A stretch of DNA of 64,000 nt, from the NCBI GenBank assembly GCA_044379485.1, contig JBIPOE010000007.1, positions 1 to 64,000 of the forward strand, read 5' to 3'. The notes below the pieces were generated by a model that saw only the letters and a list, made by a program, of their open reading frames with translations, ran no database searches and was not told the origin of the DNA. Positions 8,488 through 18,168 of the stretch are shown here, piece by piece. A program made the position numbers and the translations under genes. Origin of the DNA: CAMDMI01 sp044379485. GTDB taxonomy: Bacteria; Bacteroidota; Bacteroidia; Cytophagales; Flexibacteraceae. Position 1 is the stretch's first letter. Each line of letters begins with the position of its first letter.

Positions 8488-9666
8488 TCAGACAGACTTT
8501 TCTACACCAAACCTTTTTAAATTTTCATCAAGCGTTTTTACGCTACAAGCCCAAATGGTTTTCTCCAGTTGATAATCCTCAGCAGAGTGGGTAACAAACA
8601 AAAGAGGAGGATTCCCTAAATCTTCGAGTGCAATTCTATTTCCTTTAGAAAGTGAGGGTCTGTTGGACAATTTGATTTCAATTGCAAGGATTACCTGAAA
8701 CCCTTTGCTTACAACTACATCAATTTCAGCTCCTTGCGAGGTCCTATAAAACGAAAGTGAAAACCCAAAACGAAGATTGGCGGCAATTTGCTCTATCACA
8801 AAACCTTCCCAGGAATTCCCACAAAGATAATGTCTTAACAACGCCTCTTCAGAATTGATTAACAACAAGTTATGCAAAATTCCAGAGTCCCGGATATACA
8901 GTTTTGGTCGTTTTACCAGTCGTTTTCCATTGTTTACATACCAGGGAGGAAGCTTTCTGATCATAAATGAGCTTTCGAAAAAATCAAATATCTTCAGAAT
9001 CGTGGTATTGCTTCGGCCAAGCGAATTGGCTATATCAGAGGCACTTAAAATATTTCCTTGAAGGCTTGCAAGCATTCGAAGTGTCATATCCACAATACGT
9101 GTTTCGGTAGCCAACCCAAATGAGGGAAGATCTCTGGTTACATAATTGAAGATAAGGTCATTCAAAATTATAGAACTTTCTTCTTGATTTTGAGCCAAAT
9201 ACGACCTGGGATAACCACCCCTAAACCACAAAGTATTTATGTTTTGGTCTGACAACTCACTTGCTAGAAAAGGAGTCAACTCTAAAAATGAAATCCGGCC
9301 AGTAAGCGATTCGGAAGCATTTTGGATTAACAAAGGAGATCCTGAACCAAGAATAATGAACCGGCCATTTCTACGATCTTCATCAATCAAACTACGGAGG
9401 TCATTAAATACTTCGGGTAAATATTGAATCTCATCCAGAATGATGGTCTTATCAGCCTTTGATTGAAGAAAGAAAAAACGATCCGTTATAAATGCCTGTC
9501 GATCAGCATAATTTTCCAAATCAAAGTACAAGATCTGGTCAGAATTGGATTTTCTAAACTCCTTCACCAATGTTGTTTTGCCTACTTGCCTGGGACCAAG
9601 TATGGCTACGGCTGGATACAAACGGAGCCTTTCATTTGCCAACTTAGATATTTGACGTTCAAGCAT
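8488..9666 (-). CDS. AAA ATPase with a DUF4143 C-terminal domain
   Basis: The N-terminal half is a P-loop ATPase: GPRQVGKTTL at about 25-34 is Walker A, TIILDEIQYLPE is Walker B, and FIILGSGSPLL is the sensor strand. The C-terminal DUF4143 part holds EIDVVVSKG followed by AIEIKLS, a PD-(D/E)XK-like arrangement. Length (392 residues) is normal. This large family is common and poorly characterised. A role in DNA metabolism or host-element conflict is often guessed but not shown. The gene is a single unit that converges with wecB across 14 bases. Confidence 0.9.
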   Translation of the reverse strand: MLERQISKLANERLRLYPAVAILGPRQVGKTTLVKEFRKSNSDQILYFDLENYADRQAFITDRFFFLQSKADKTIILDEIQYLPEVFNDLRSLIDEDRRNGRFIILGSGSPLLIQNASESLTGRISFLELTPFLASELSDQNINTLWFRGGYPRSYLAQNQEESSIILNDLIFNYVTRDLPSFGLATETRIVDMTLRMLASLQGNILSASDIANSLGRSNTTILKIFDFFESSFMIRKLPPWYVNNGKRLVKRPKLYIRDSGILHNLLLINSEEALLRHYLCGNSWEGFVIEQIAANLRFGFSLSFYRTSQGAEIDVVVSKGFQVILAIEIKLSNRPSLSKGNRIALEDLGNPPLLFVTHSAEDYQLEKTIWACSVKTLDENLKRFGVEKSV

Positions 9667-9900
9667 ATAGATATTTTACCATGCAAATATAAAATAATAT
9701 TTTACAATTACATGTTAAAATGTTTAAGTATTTGTATTTAAATATGTTATGATGAGTTTTTGAACCGATATTGTGCCATTGTAGAACATTGAAATTTCAA
9801 GCACCCAATAGAAAAGAACATGTAAAGTGCAAACTCAGTATTCCATATTTTCCAGCTCAATTTTCATTTACTTCGCATCCTAATAATGCAACCATAATCC

Positions 9901-12336
9901 ATGGCCAAACTCGGCAGTTTTCATCCAAGTTCGAAAAAGAAATCCCGGTCCTGGGCCTGGCTCTTTTGGATGATAGTTCTATTAACATCAGTTTTTGGCC
10001 TGCATTTCAGGTTTGGCCTTACTCCGCCAATTGCCCGATTTTTAAGTCCGTTTGAAGGCGCACTTCAAATTACACTTCAGGATTTCCAAAAACCAGGCGT
10101 TTACACCATACAAGGCAAATCTGGTCCTATACAAATTGAACTGGATGAAAATCTGATTCCTCATATTTCTGCTGAAACCGAAGCTGATGTATTTCAAGGT
10201 CAAGGGTTTATAACTGCCAAACACAGGCTTTGGCAAATGGATTTTCAAAATCTGGCTGCCTCAGGTCGATTATCAGAAGTGATTGGCCCAAAAACATTTG
10301 AGATGGATAAATTTCAGAGGCGGTTTGGCGTTTCGGAATCTGCAAGAAAATCTGGCAAGGAAATGATGCGAAATCCGACTACAAGAAACGCACTGGAAGC
10401 ATATACAGAAGGTATTAATCAAGCAATCGAGGATTGGCCAAGCCGCCAACTTCCCATTGAATTTAAGATTCTGGACTACAAACCAGAACTTTGGAAACCG
10501 GAAAATACCGGATTGCTTTTGAAACGAATGGCCTTTACCCTTTCTGGCAATTCAGATGACAAAGCCATGAACGCCATCATGGAAGCCTTTGGTAAATCGG
10601 TTGTAAACCAGCTATTTCCAAACACTTTGTACGATGATGAACCCATTATTCCAAAAGGGACGCCCTGGAATTTTCAAGCTTTGCCAATTCCTCCGGTTCC
10701 ATTATCGCTTGGGTGGACAGATACCACCGATGCTTCCATTCCAGACAAAGGTCCAAAACTTAGAGATGACGACCAAATTGAAATTGGTTCCAACAATTGG
10801 GCGGTTTCAGGCAAGAAAACAAAGTCTGGTTTTCCTATGCTGGCAAACGATCCTCACCTTTCTATGAAACTACCAGCTACCTGGTATATAGCGGAACTAA
10901 AAGCGCCAGGCTACCATTGTATGGGCGCAACTCTGCCAGGTGCTCCTGGTATAATTTCGGGTTTTAATGAAAAGTTTTCCTGGGGTGTTACCAATGGCTA
11001 TCCAGATGTAACCGATTGGTTTAGAGTAGTTTTTAAGGATAATTCAAGAAAATATTATTGGGCGGATGGGCAATGGAAACCAACGAGAATTGTAGTTGAA
11101 AAATATGCAATAAGAGGCAAAGGAACTGTTCTGGACACCATGTATTGGACGGAATTGGGCCCATTGGTTTATAGGAAAGGAGAAAAACCATTTCAGGAAA
11201 ATGTGCCTATTGGATATGCACTGCGTTGGGCGGCCCATGATCCTGGAAATGAACTATTTGCATTTTTGAGATTAAACCATACTTCAGAAGTTGCCCAGGT
11301 TCCTTCGGCATTGTCAACTTATATGTGCCCAGCCCAAAACTTCGTAGTTGCAGATCAAAAAGGGAATATTGGAATGTTTGCCCAGCATGGAAAAGTACCT
11401 ATAAGATGGAAAGAGCAAGGTAAATTTCTGATGCTGGCGGCAGATAAGGATCATTATTGGTCTGGATTTATTCCCAGGGAACAATTGCCAAAAATCATCA
11501 ATCCAGAATCTGGTTTTGTAAGTTCAGCCAATCAGATTCCAACTGATACAACCTATCCATATTATTTGGGTTGGGATTATTATGCAGTTGAAAGAGGCAA
11601 AAGGATTAACCAATTTTTAGGTTCTGATTCTGCATTTAGTATGGCTTCCATGTTGCAACTCCAAAACGATTGCAAAAATCTTTGGGCAGAAAAGACACTT
11701 CCAAAAATGCTGGAATTGGCTAAAAAAGAGGCTGATAGACCAAGATGGGCTACAGAACTACTTTCAAAATGGAACTTAAACAATGAACCTCAGGAAATAG
11801 GCGCAACACTTTTTGAATCCTGGTTTGAGCATTGGATGAACCTGGTTTGGAGTGACAATTTTAAAAATGGATTGCGGTATCCCGATAAACATGTAACCTG
11901 GCAAATCCTGCTGGAAAAAGACAATTCCGATTGGTTTGATTTTGTAAAAACCAAAGAAATCGAAACAGGTTCTCAACTAATTTCCAAGGCTTTACGATTG
12001 TCTATTGATTCATTGCAAAGGCGATTTGGTCCATTTGCAAGTAACGAAGAAGCCTATAAATGGGGCAACTATAAAGGAACAAAAATCGGCCATTTGGGAA
12101 TGATCCCAGGATTGGGCACCGAAACTTTATTTACTGGTGGAGGCCGGGGAATTGTTAACGCTACCGGACCAACGAATGGCCAATCCTGGAAAATGATTGT
12201 TGAATTGGGACCCAAACCAAAGGCAATCGGTATTTATCCAGGTGGGCAATCGGGTAATCCTTCCTCACCATTTTATGACAATTTTGTAGAACCCTGGAGG
12301 ACCGGTCAGCAAAAATTGCTTCAGTTCAAATTATAA
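9901..12336 (+). CDS. Penicillin acylase family protein (Ntn hydrolase)
   Basis: These enzymes cleave amide bonds of beta-lactams, acyl-homoserine lactones or related compounds after self-processing into two chains. The key serine, which becomes the N-terminal nucleophile of the beta chain, is S297 in the string GSNNWAVSGKKT, and it is followed by NDPHLSMKLPATWY. The N-terminus has a basic stretch and one hydrophobic helix at about 16-36, so it is exported or membrane anchored. The 811 residues fit the family. The substrate cannot be told from sequence. The next gene starts on the base after this stop codon. Confidence 0.92.
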   Translation: MAKLGSFHPSSKKKSRSWAWLFWMIVLLTSVFGLHFRFGLTPPIARFLSPFEGALQITLQDFQKPGVYTIQGKSGPIQIELDENLIPHISAETEADVFQGQGFITAKHRLWQMDFQNLAASGRLSEVIGPKTFEMDKFQRRFGVSESARKSGKEMMRNPTTRNALEAYTEGINQAIEDWPSRQLPIEFKILDYKPELWKPENTGLLLKRMAFTLSGNSDDKAMNAIMEAFGKSVVNQLFPNTLYDDEPIIPKGTPWNFQALPIPPVPLSLGWTDTTDASIPDKGPKLRDDDQIEIGSNNWAVSGKKTKSGFPMLANDPHLSMKLPATWYIAELKAPGYHCMGATLPGAPGIISGFNEKFSWGVTNGYPDVTDWFRVVFKDNSRKYYWADGQWKPTRIVVEKYAIRGKGTVLDTMYWTELGPLVYRKGEKPFQENVPIGYALRWAAHDPGNELFAFLRLNHTSEVAQVPSALSTYMCPAQNFVVADQKGNIGMFAQHGKVPIRWKEQGKFLMLAADKDHYWSGFIPREQLPKIINPESGFVSSANQIPTDTTYPYYLGWDYYAVERGKRINQFLGSDSAFSMASMLQLQNDCKNLWAEKTLPKMLELAKKEADRPRWATELLSKWNLNNEPQEIGATLFESWFEHWMNLVWSDNFKNGLRYPDKHVTWQILLEKDNSDWFDFVKTKEIETGSQLISKALRLSIDSLQRRFGPFASNEEAYKWGNYKGTKIGHLGMIPGLGTETLFTGGGRGIVNATGPTNGQSWKMIVELGPKPKAIGIYPGGQSGNPSSPFYDNFVEPWRTGQQKLLQFKL

Positions 12337-12834
12337 ATGCCTGATTTAGAATCGATTCTATCTGAGTATCCAGTTTTGGATTTATTAAAACCAGATCTGG
12401 AACTGGAGCATAGAAATGACGGATTGTGGGTAAAAGACCGGATTAGGAAAAGCTGGCTAAAGCTAACCCCAGAAGAATGGGTTAGGCAACATGCCATTTA
12501 TTGGCTCATTAAAATTACAGAATTCCCGGAAGGCTTACTTTCTATTGAACGTAGTTTTTCAAATAGATCTTTGCAAAGAGCTGATATTGTTGGCTTTGGG
12601 CGAAATGGAAATCCTTTCCTCTTGGTTGAATGTAAAGCTGCTTATGAACCAATTAATTCCGAAACAGCCAGGCAGGCATTACAATACAACAAGGAAGTGA
12701 AAGCCCCCTTTGTTTGGTTAACAAACGGACTTTCTCATACTGTTCTGGGGATTTTAGAAAATGGGCATTTCGAACCGATTCAGAAATTACCCAAATTTGA
12801 AGAAATGGCAGACTATAAAATCAAAAAGGACTGA
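12337..12834 (+). CDS. Orphan HsdR N-terminal-domain (type I restriction R-like) protein
   Basis: The 165-residue protein is the nuclease-like N-terminal module of HsdR alone. It has the helix LTPEEWVRQH (44-53), then D83 in RADIVGF and E98-x-K100 in LVECKA, which gives the D-(E)xK pattern of the PD-(D/E)XK fold. No helicase part is attached and no hsdM or hsdS lies nearby, so it is not a working restriction system. Such stand-alone proteins are common in Bacteroidota with unknown role. It starts directly after the acylase stop with no gap, which implies coupled translation. A hairpin at its stop codon ends the unit. Confidence 0.85.
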   Translation: MPDLESILSEYPVLDLLKPDLELEHRNDGLWVKDRIRKSWLKLTPEEWVRQHAIYWLIKITEFPEGLLSIERSFSNRSLQRADIVGFGRNGNPFLLVECKAAYEPINSETARQALQYNKEVKAPFVWLTNGLSHTVLGILENGHFEPIQKLPKFEEMADYKIKKD

Positions 12835-12850
12835 AAATTCAGTCCCTTTT
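12824..12850. terminator. Hairpin terminator overlapping the HsdR_N stop codon
   Basis: The arms AAAAGGACTGAA and TTCAGTCC(C)TTTT form a stem of about 12 pairs with almost no loop, and the TGA stop lies inside the left arm. It is U-rich on both strands, so it may serve this gene and the convergent T9SS gene ending at 12895. Confidence 0.7.
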
Positions 12851-12894
12851 GATTTTTGTATTGTTGTTTGAAATGTTTTAAATCGAATTCAGAC

Positions 12895-14259
12895 TTAATC
12901 TTTAACAAATTTAGAAGTTGCTAAATTTTCTCCGATTTTGGTTTTGATGATATAAATACCATTTGGCAAATTGCTTGTTAGTAAAGTAGCAGATGTATTG
13001 TTAGGATTTTCAGATACAACTAATTTTCCCAATTGATTGTATATTGAAACCTGAGCGATTGCATTGTTTGCATCAATTGTTAAATTGTTCTTAACAGGAT
13101 TTGGGTACATTCTAATATTGGCAGTTTTGAAATCTTCAACACTAACTTGACCTTTATAGAAATACAAATTGTCGAAATAAACAGTTGTACTTGTTTGGGT
13201 AGGTGCACCTTCAAGTTTCATCTGATGTACGGTTGCCAGATTTAACCCAACAAATTCAGACAAATTAATGTCAAAAGAATTCCAACCATCATTTGAAATA
13301 TTCAGAAGTTTGGTTACATCGCCACCTCCCCTATGAATTATCGAGAATTTTATTTGAGCTTGATCGGTTTTGAAAAAATCAACATGAACCTTTTCAAATC
13401 CTGTTAAATTAATTGGAGGAGCAGGAGCATCATTTACTAGTATAATTCCCTGATAATTAAATAAAGCCAATTTTTTTACTGAATCTCCAGGAGCTACTAC
13501 AATATCGCTGGCATTCGTCGCCTCACCCCAATTTTTTCCAATTTTAACACCAGGTATATTTGTATAGGCATTTGAATACACTGAAACAACATCATCAGCA
13601 AATCTGGTAGGTGGAGTTGGAGCAGCAATTGTTGGAGGAAGAACTGGATCTGGTGGTGAAATTGGATCAGCCATTTTGGTTGCTGTAAATTTAAGGTTGT
13701 CGAAATAAACAACCTGATCGGCTGTTCTGTTTCCATCCTGATCAGCGTGCATTACAAACTGATTGGTTCCAGCATTATTGTCACCATTGTTTACACCACC
13801 GAAATTGGCAAAATCAACTATGTAAGTCAATGTAACCCATTGATTGATAGCTGAAGGAACTTGAGAACCAATAAAAACAGTTCCTTGTCCTGAAGGATTG
13901 GTGCTTGTAAATTTGATTACCACAGGTTTCGTTGTAGATTTATAAACATCAATGGTTACAGTAGTAGGGGCTGCTCCATTAAACTTCCACTTTCCAAGAG
14001 TTCCATAAAGTGACTCACAGCCAGCCCATTCTCCACCATCATCAGCGGCGGTAAATTTGGCAACTGTGGCGGAGGAATTTGTGCCTCCTGGAAAAGGATT
14101 GGCTACAAATGTGACACCAGCCGTGTTGGTTCCATTATCGAAATAGTTCCATGCACCTAAAGTGCTACCTGGTTCGAAATTGAAATCATAATTGACAACT
14201 TGAGAAAATGCTGATGAAAACATGAGCATTGACAAAACACTAAGTACTATTTTTTTCAT
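12895..14259 (-). CDS. Secreted T9SS-sorted protein with two carbohydrate-binding-like domains
   Basis: The N-terminus is a signal peptide (MKKIVLSVLSMLMFSSAFSQ). Two related beta-sandwich regions follow, at about 21-190 and about 215-370. Each ends in a strand of the type VVYFDNLKF or TVYFDNLYFYKG, as in carbohydrate-binding or galactose-binding-like modules. A proline-rich linker separates them. The last about 75 residues are a type A T9SS sorting domain, with MYPNPVKNNLTID, the strand VSIYNQLGKLV and the end GENLATSKFVKD. No catalytic domain is seen. The function is likely binding of a surface or sugar ligand; that is inference. Confidence 0.85.
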   Translation of the reverse strand: MKKIVLSVLSMLMFSSAFSQVVNYDFNFEPGSTLGAWNYFDNGTNTAGVTFVANPFPGGTNSSATVAKFTAADDGGEWAGCESLYGTLGKWKFNGAAPTTVTIDVYKSTTKPVVIKFTSTNPSGQGTVFIGSQVPSAINQWVTLTYIVDFANFGGVNNGDNNAGTNQFVMHADQDGNRTADQVVYFDNLKFTATKMADPISPPDPVLPPTIAAPTPPTRFADDVVSVYSNAYTNIPGVKIGKNWGEATNASDIVVAPGDSVKKLALFNYQGIILVNDAPAPPINLTGFEKVHVDFFKTDQAQIKFSIIHRGGGDVTKLLNISNDGWNSFDINLSEFVGLNLATVHQMKLEGAPTQTSTTVYFDNLYFYKGQVSVEDFKTANIRMYPNPVKNNLTIDANNAIAQVSIYNQLGKLVVSENPNNTSATLLTSNLPNGIYIIKTKIGENLATSKFVKD

Positions 14260-14581
14260 TTGATTAATATTGCGGAAGTTTTACTTTATACCTTCCTGGT
14301 TACTTCTAATAAAGAGATAGAAGTCAAGCATTAACTAATCAAAATTTATAAAAAAAAATTGAAAAATTTTCGAAATTAAAAACCTATTAATCAATAGGTT
14401 ATGATGGCTAAGAAATCTAGAATATAATTACTCTAAAATCCAAGGAAAAATTTGAAAATTTTCAATTAAACAGCGGTTATTATCAAAGATTAAAGCCTCT
14501 AATAAAATGCAATTCATCAACTTGAAGTGCAATCTGAAACATTAGATTTTACCAATCCAAAATTAAAAAAGTAATTTAACT
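14260..14581. other. 322-base intergenic region with a perfect 8-bp inverted repeat
   Basis: This gap lies between two minus-strand genes and must hold the promoter of the T9SS gene. It is very AT-rich. The only ordered element is AACCTATT-aatc-AATAGGTT at 14381-14400, a perfect hairpin or operator-like palindrome. No coding remnant or RNA gene was recognised. Confidence 0.5.
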
Positions 14582-17500
14582 CTACCCCAACATCTTCACC
14601 AAATCCTCCCTGGACAAAGACCTGAAAATATCATCCTCTGTTCTAATCAAATCGCTGACCAGCTTGTTTTTAGAAGCCTGAAGTTTCATTATTTTTTCTT
14701 CAATGGTATTTGGGCAAATCAGGCGAATGGCAATCACATTTTTCTTCTGGCCTATGCGATAGCAGCGGTCAATCGCCTGATTTTCAACCGCTGGATTCCA
14801 CCATGGATCGATGATATATACATAATCCGCTTCGGTTAAATTGAGTCCGGTTCCACCCGCTTTCAGGCTGATTAGGAATACTCTGACCTCAGTATTTTCC
14901 TGAAAAGAATTTACCTTAGCTGCCCTATCCTTGGTTTGGCCGGTGAGATATTCAAACGGAATTCGCCTTGCTTCCAGTTCCTTTTTTACCAGATCGAGCA
15001 TGCGCACAAACTGAGAAAAAACCAGAATCTTATGCTGGCTGGACTTACTTTCTATTTGCTCCATGAGAACCTCGATTTTGGATGAAAATTCACCTTGATT
15101 TTCTTCTCCTTTTACCAAAGCCGGAGCATTACAAATTTGCCTTAGTTTGGTTATTCCGGTAAGCACATGCATGCTGCTTTTTTTGATTTCCTCGTCCGTT
15201 TTGCTTGAAATATATTCTCTAAGTTCTTGCTCATGAAAATTATAAACAGCTCTTTGGTCCTCCCCCATTTCGCAGTAAATCACCATTTCGGTTTTGTCGG
15301 GCAACTCTTTGGCCACCTCCTTTTTGGTACGGCGCAAAATAAACGGTTTGATTTTTTCCTGCAGCTCCCTGGCCTTTCGGAAGTCCTGAAACTTATCAAT
15401 GGGCGATGAATACAACTCTCTGAAATTCTGTTTACTACCAAGCAAACCGGGGCAAGCAAAGGACAATTGCCCGTAAATATCAAAAGTATTGTTCTCAATT
15501 GGCGTGCCTGTCAATACAACTCTGTTTCGGGCTTGCAGCAGTCTGGCAGCCTTATATCGCTGGGATTCAGGATTTTTAATGGCCTGAGATTCATCCAGAA
15601 AAATATAATTGAACCGATGCAGTTTTAGAAATCCAATATCGGAAAGCAACATGCCATACGTAGTGAGCACGATCTCAAATTGGTCAAAATCAGCATTAGT
15701 CTTAATCCGGTTTGGGCCATAATGGATAAAAATCTTCAGAGAAGGTGCAAATTTTTCAACCTCCGCCTGCCAGTTAAAAATTAAGGAAGTAGGTACTACA
15801 ACCAGATTGCAATTACTGAGCTGTTTTTTCCTTTGAGTCAAAATAAAAGCGATGATCTGCACCGTTTTGCCCAAACCCATGTCATCGGCAAGGCAGGCAC
15901 CAAAATTGAATTCATCCAGAAAATTAAGCCATTGCAAACCTTGAATCTGATAATCCCTAAGCGTGGCTTTCAGTTCTTTAGGAATTTCAACTTCCAAAAT
16001 ATCAGGTATTTGAAGAATTCGCTGAGAAAGCATTTTGATTTCTCTTTTCGTTTCTGTGGCAATTATTTCCTCATCAAAAAGAGACTCAATTTCCCTGAAT
16101 CTTGTCTTTGGAATGTTCAAACCATTGATGTCAATCTCGCCCGATTCAAACCAAAGCTGAAGTTTTTTTATCCAGACCTCAGGTAATATTCCCTGGCTGC
16201 CATCGTCCAGCATCACATATTTACTTCTGTTCCGAATGGCCTTTTTTACCTGTTTGAGCGAAGCTTGCTGATCCCCAAACAAAATGGTCAAATCAGTTCT
16301 AAACCAGTCAATTCCACTACTCACATTGGCCAGCACTTTGCATTTGTAAGAATTGATCCGGTTTTTAGAAATCTCCTTAAATCCCAAAACCTCAATTCCC
16401 TCCCCTCTCCAGGTTTCAAAAACATCGGGAAACCAGTTTTCATCCAGGAATCGGGATTTGTGGAGATAAAAATAATTTCGCTCACCCATTTGATCCTCAA
16501 AATCAGGATGTTGTTGGATCAAAATGGAAGTAAACTGAATTTCCAGATCATTGTCCCGCTCCACTGAAAAGACATTTCCGTTGACATCTTTGTCATAAAT
16601 CTGCTTTCTGGAAAAAACGGGAATTTCCACCTGACCATATAGAACAACTGGCGTAAGATAAATGTAATCCTGATTTTCAGACAGATAAAGTAACTTTCGG
16701 GGAGGACCTTCCTCTAAAAATTGAATTTGTTGTTTTTTAGTGGCTGGAGCAATGTAGGCATACTGAATTGCTACCCGGTTTTCAAGCTCAGCAAGGATAT
16801 TTTTTTGAAAATCCTCAAACTGAGAGGAATGGATTAAAACCTTTTCATGGTGGGTTTTAAAATATTCCAAAACCCGAAGCAATGCCGCATCAGGCACCAG
16901 ATTGAAAGTTGTTCCAAGTTGAATGAAATAAGAAAAAACCAAGGGTAAAGCCTTAATTGGATACGACTTATCGTGTATAATTAGTTCACCTGAAACTTCA
17001 TGAAATGGCTCTTTTTTAAAAACAGAAAGCTTAATTTCCATTTTTTGAAGCCTCATCTCAATTGGGGATATTGAGCTGGCGGTTATGTTTTCAGAAACAG
17101 ATTTATTGTGATAAAAAACATCTATGCCCTGGGGCTTTTTCACAATCCATTTCAAGGTTTGGATGTCCTTTTCCGGATCTGGATTGGAATTTATTTTTTG
17201 AAATTTTGATACAGCGGTATAAAACCTGGTTTCCTCCAATTTATCCGATTGCAAAGCGAGTTCAAGCGAATCCAAAGAAGCCAATGGATTTTTCATTTTG
17301 CCATCTTTGGTAGTTTCGCCCTCCAAAATATCAAGGCTCAGGTGCGCATAATACTTGTGCATATGCAAGACCAGAATGCGTTTTTTAACTGAAGTCTCAG
17401 CGTCTAAAATTGGAGTTTTTTCAAATCCAGATGTAAGAAGCTGGCTTTTAAGCAATTCTTTGCCAGCTGCATTTACTTTCACCAAACCTTTCAGAATTGG

Positions 17501-17953
17501 GTTAATGGAAATCTCTTTCTGAAAATATTTGATTTCAAAAAAACTATCCAGATTAAGCTCATTTTCCATTCCATACGCTTTGGCCTCTTCTTTAAATTTG
17601 CCTGATCGTAGTTTTTCGTCAAAGAAAATCCGCAACTCCTTTCGCTCCAGCACATTAACCAAAACCTGGGCCTGATGCACACAAAGCTTGGTTTTCAATG
17701 TTTTACATGAGCAATTCAGACAAAGTCCATCTTTTGATTGTGCAACTTCAACCAAAGGGAAAACCTGATTGGAATTTGGCAGTGTAAAAACGCCTGAGCT
17801 AATTTCAATCTGTTCTGGCTCAATATCCAAAAAATCACGTTTTCCGGTATCCAGAATTTCAGCACTATATTTTAAAATGCCAGAAAAACCCAGATCGGAA
17901 ATCTGCTTATGTGGAAACCAAAATTCCTGAGGATGTGCTTGTTCTGATTTCAA
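14582..17953 (-). CDS. SNF2-family helicase with an N-terminal SWIM zinc finger
   Basis: This is a DNA-dependent ATPase or translocase of the SNF2 superfamily. Near residues 75-95 a SWIM-type metal site reads CLNCSCKTLKTKLCVHQ. The middle part is a long bacterial-specific region. The helicase core spans the last about 450 residues, with DDMGLGKTVQII (Walker A), DESQAIKN (DExx box), LTGTPIENN (motif III), KILVFSQFVRMLD, LISLKAGGTGLNLTEADYV and DRCYRIGQKK (motif VI). Length 1123 is usual for this group. The start is a TTG with no ATG near. It is a single gene, back to back with lipA. Confidence 0.92.
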   Translation of the reverse strand: MKSEQAHPQEFWFPHKQISDLGFSGILKYSAEILDTGKRDFLDIEPEQIEISSGVFTLPNSNQVFPLVEVAQSKDGLCLNCSCKTLKTKLCVHQAQVLVNVLERKELRIFFDEKLRSGKFKEEAKAYGMENELNLDSFFEIKYFQKEISINPILKGLVKVNAAGKELLKSQLLTSGFEKTPILDAETSVKKRILVLHMHKYYAHLSLDILEGETTKDGKMKNPLASLDSLELALQSDKLEETRFYTAVSKFQKINSNPDPEKDIQTLKWIVKKPQGIDVFYHNKSVSENITASSISPIEMRLQKMEIKLSVFKKEPFHEVSGELIIHDKSYPIKALPLVFSYFIQLGTTFNLVPDAALLRVLEYFKTHHEKVLIHSSQFEDFQKNILAELENRVAIQYAYIAPATKKQQIQFLEEGPPRKLLYLSENQDYIYLTPVVLYGQVEIPVFSRKQIYDKDVNGNVFSVERDNDLEIQFTSILIQQHPDFEDQMGERNYFYLHKSRFLDENWFPDVFETWRGEGIEVLGFKEISKNRINSYKCKVLANVSSGIDWFRTDLTILFGDQQASLKQVKKAIRNRSKYVMLDDGSQGILPEVWIKKLQLWFESGEIDINGLNIPKTRFREIESLFDEEIIATETKREIKMLSQRILQIPDILEVEIPKELKATLRDYQIQGLQWLNFLDEFNFGACLADDMGLGKTVQIIAFILTQRKKQLSNCNLVVVPTSLIFNWQAEVEKFAPSLKIFIHYGPNRIKTNADFDQFEIVLTTYGMLLSDIGFLKLHRFNYIFLDESQAIKNPESQRYKAARLLQARNRVVLTGTPIENNTFDIYGQLSFACPGLLGSKQNFRELYSSPIDKFQDFRKARELQEKIKPFILRRTKKEVAKELPDKTEMVIYCEMGEDQRAVYNFHEQELREYISSKTDEEIKKSSMHVLTGITKLRQICNAPALVKGEENQGEFSSKIEVLMEQIESKSSQHKILVFSQFVRMLDLVKKELEARRIPFEYLTGQTKDRAAKVNSFQENTEVRVFLISLKAGGTGLNLTEADYVYIIDPWWNPAVENQAIDRCYRIGQKKNVIAIRLICPNTIEEKIMKLQASKNKLVSDLIRTEDDIFRSLSREDLVKMLG

Positions 17954-18142
17954 TAAATTTTAAAAATATGTACTCTACGTTTACTCAATAACCAAAAGTA
18001 GAGCCCTTAAAATTAGAAAGGCCAAGCCAACTTTGATTGGAAAGCGAAATCAAAGGTGAAAATAGATTTTCCAGGACCCAAACCAAACCCATTATTTTCC
18101 CAATTCTATAATTTCTAAAACCTGCCAGCCCATTTTTTGATT

Positions 18143-18149
18143 TACTTTG
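18143..18149 (+). promoter_or_regulatory. Possible -7 box (TACTTTG) for lipA
   Basis: TACTTTG lies 19 bases before the lipA ATG. It differs from TAnnTTTG by one missing spacer base. Similar TTACTTTG strings precede gdhA on the minus strand and the OB-fold gene at 61518. No -33 element is evident. Confidence 0.35.
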
Positions 18150-18168
18150 TAATTGAATTAAATTTCCA

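Noticed and set aside
12337..12834. A type I restriction-modification system
   Set aside because: Only the HsdR N-terminal module is present; there is no helicase part, HsdM or HsdS.
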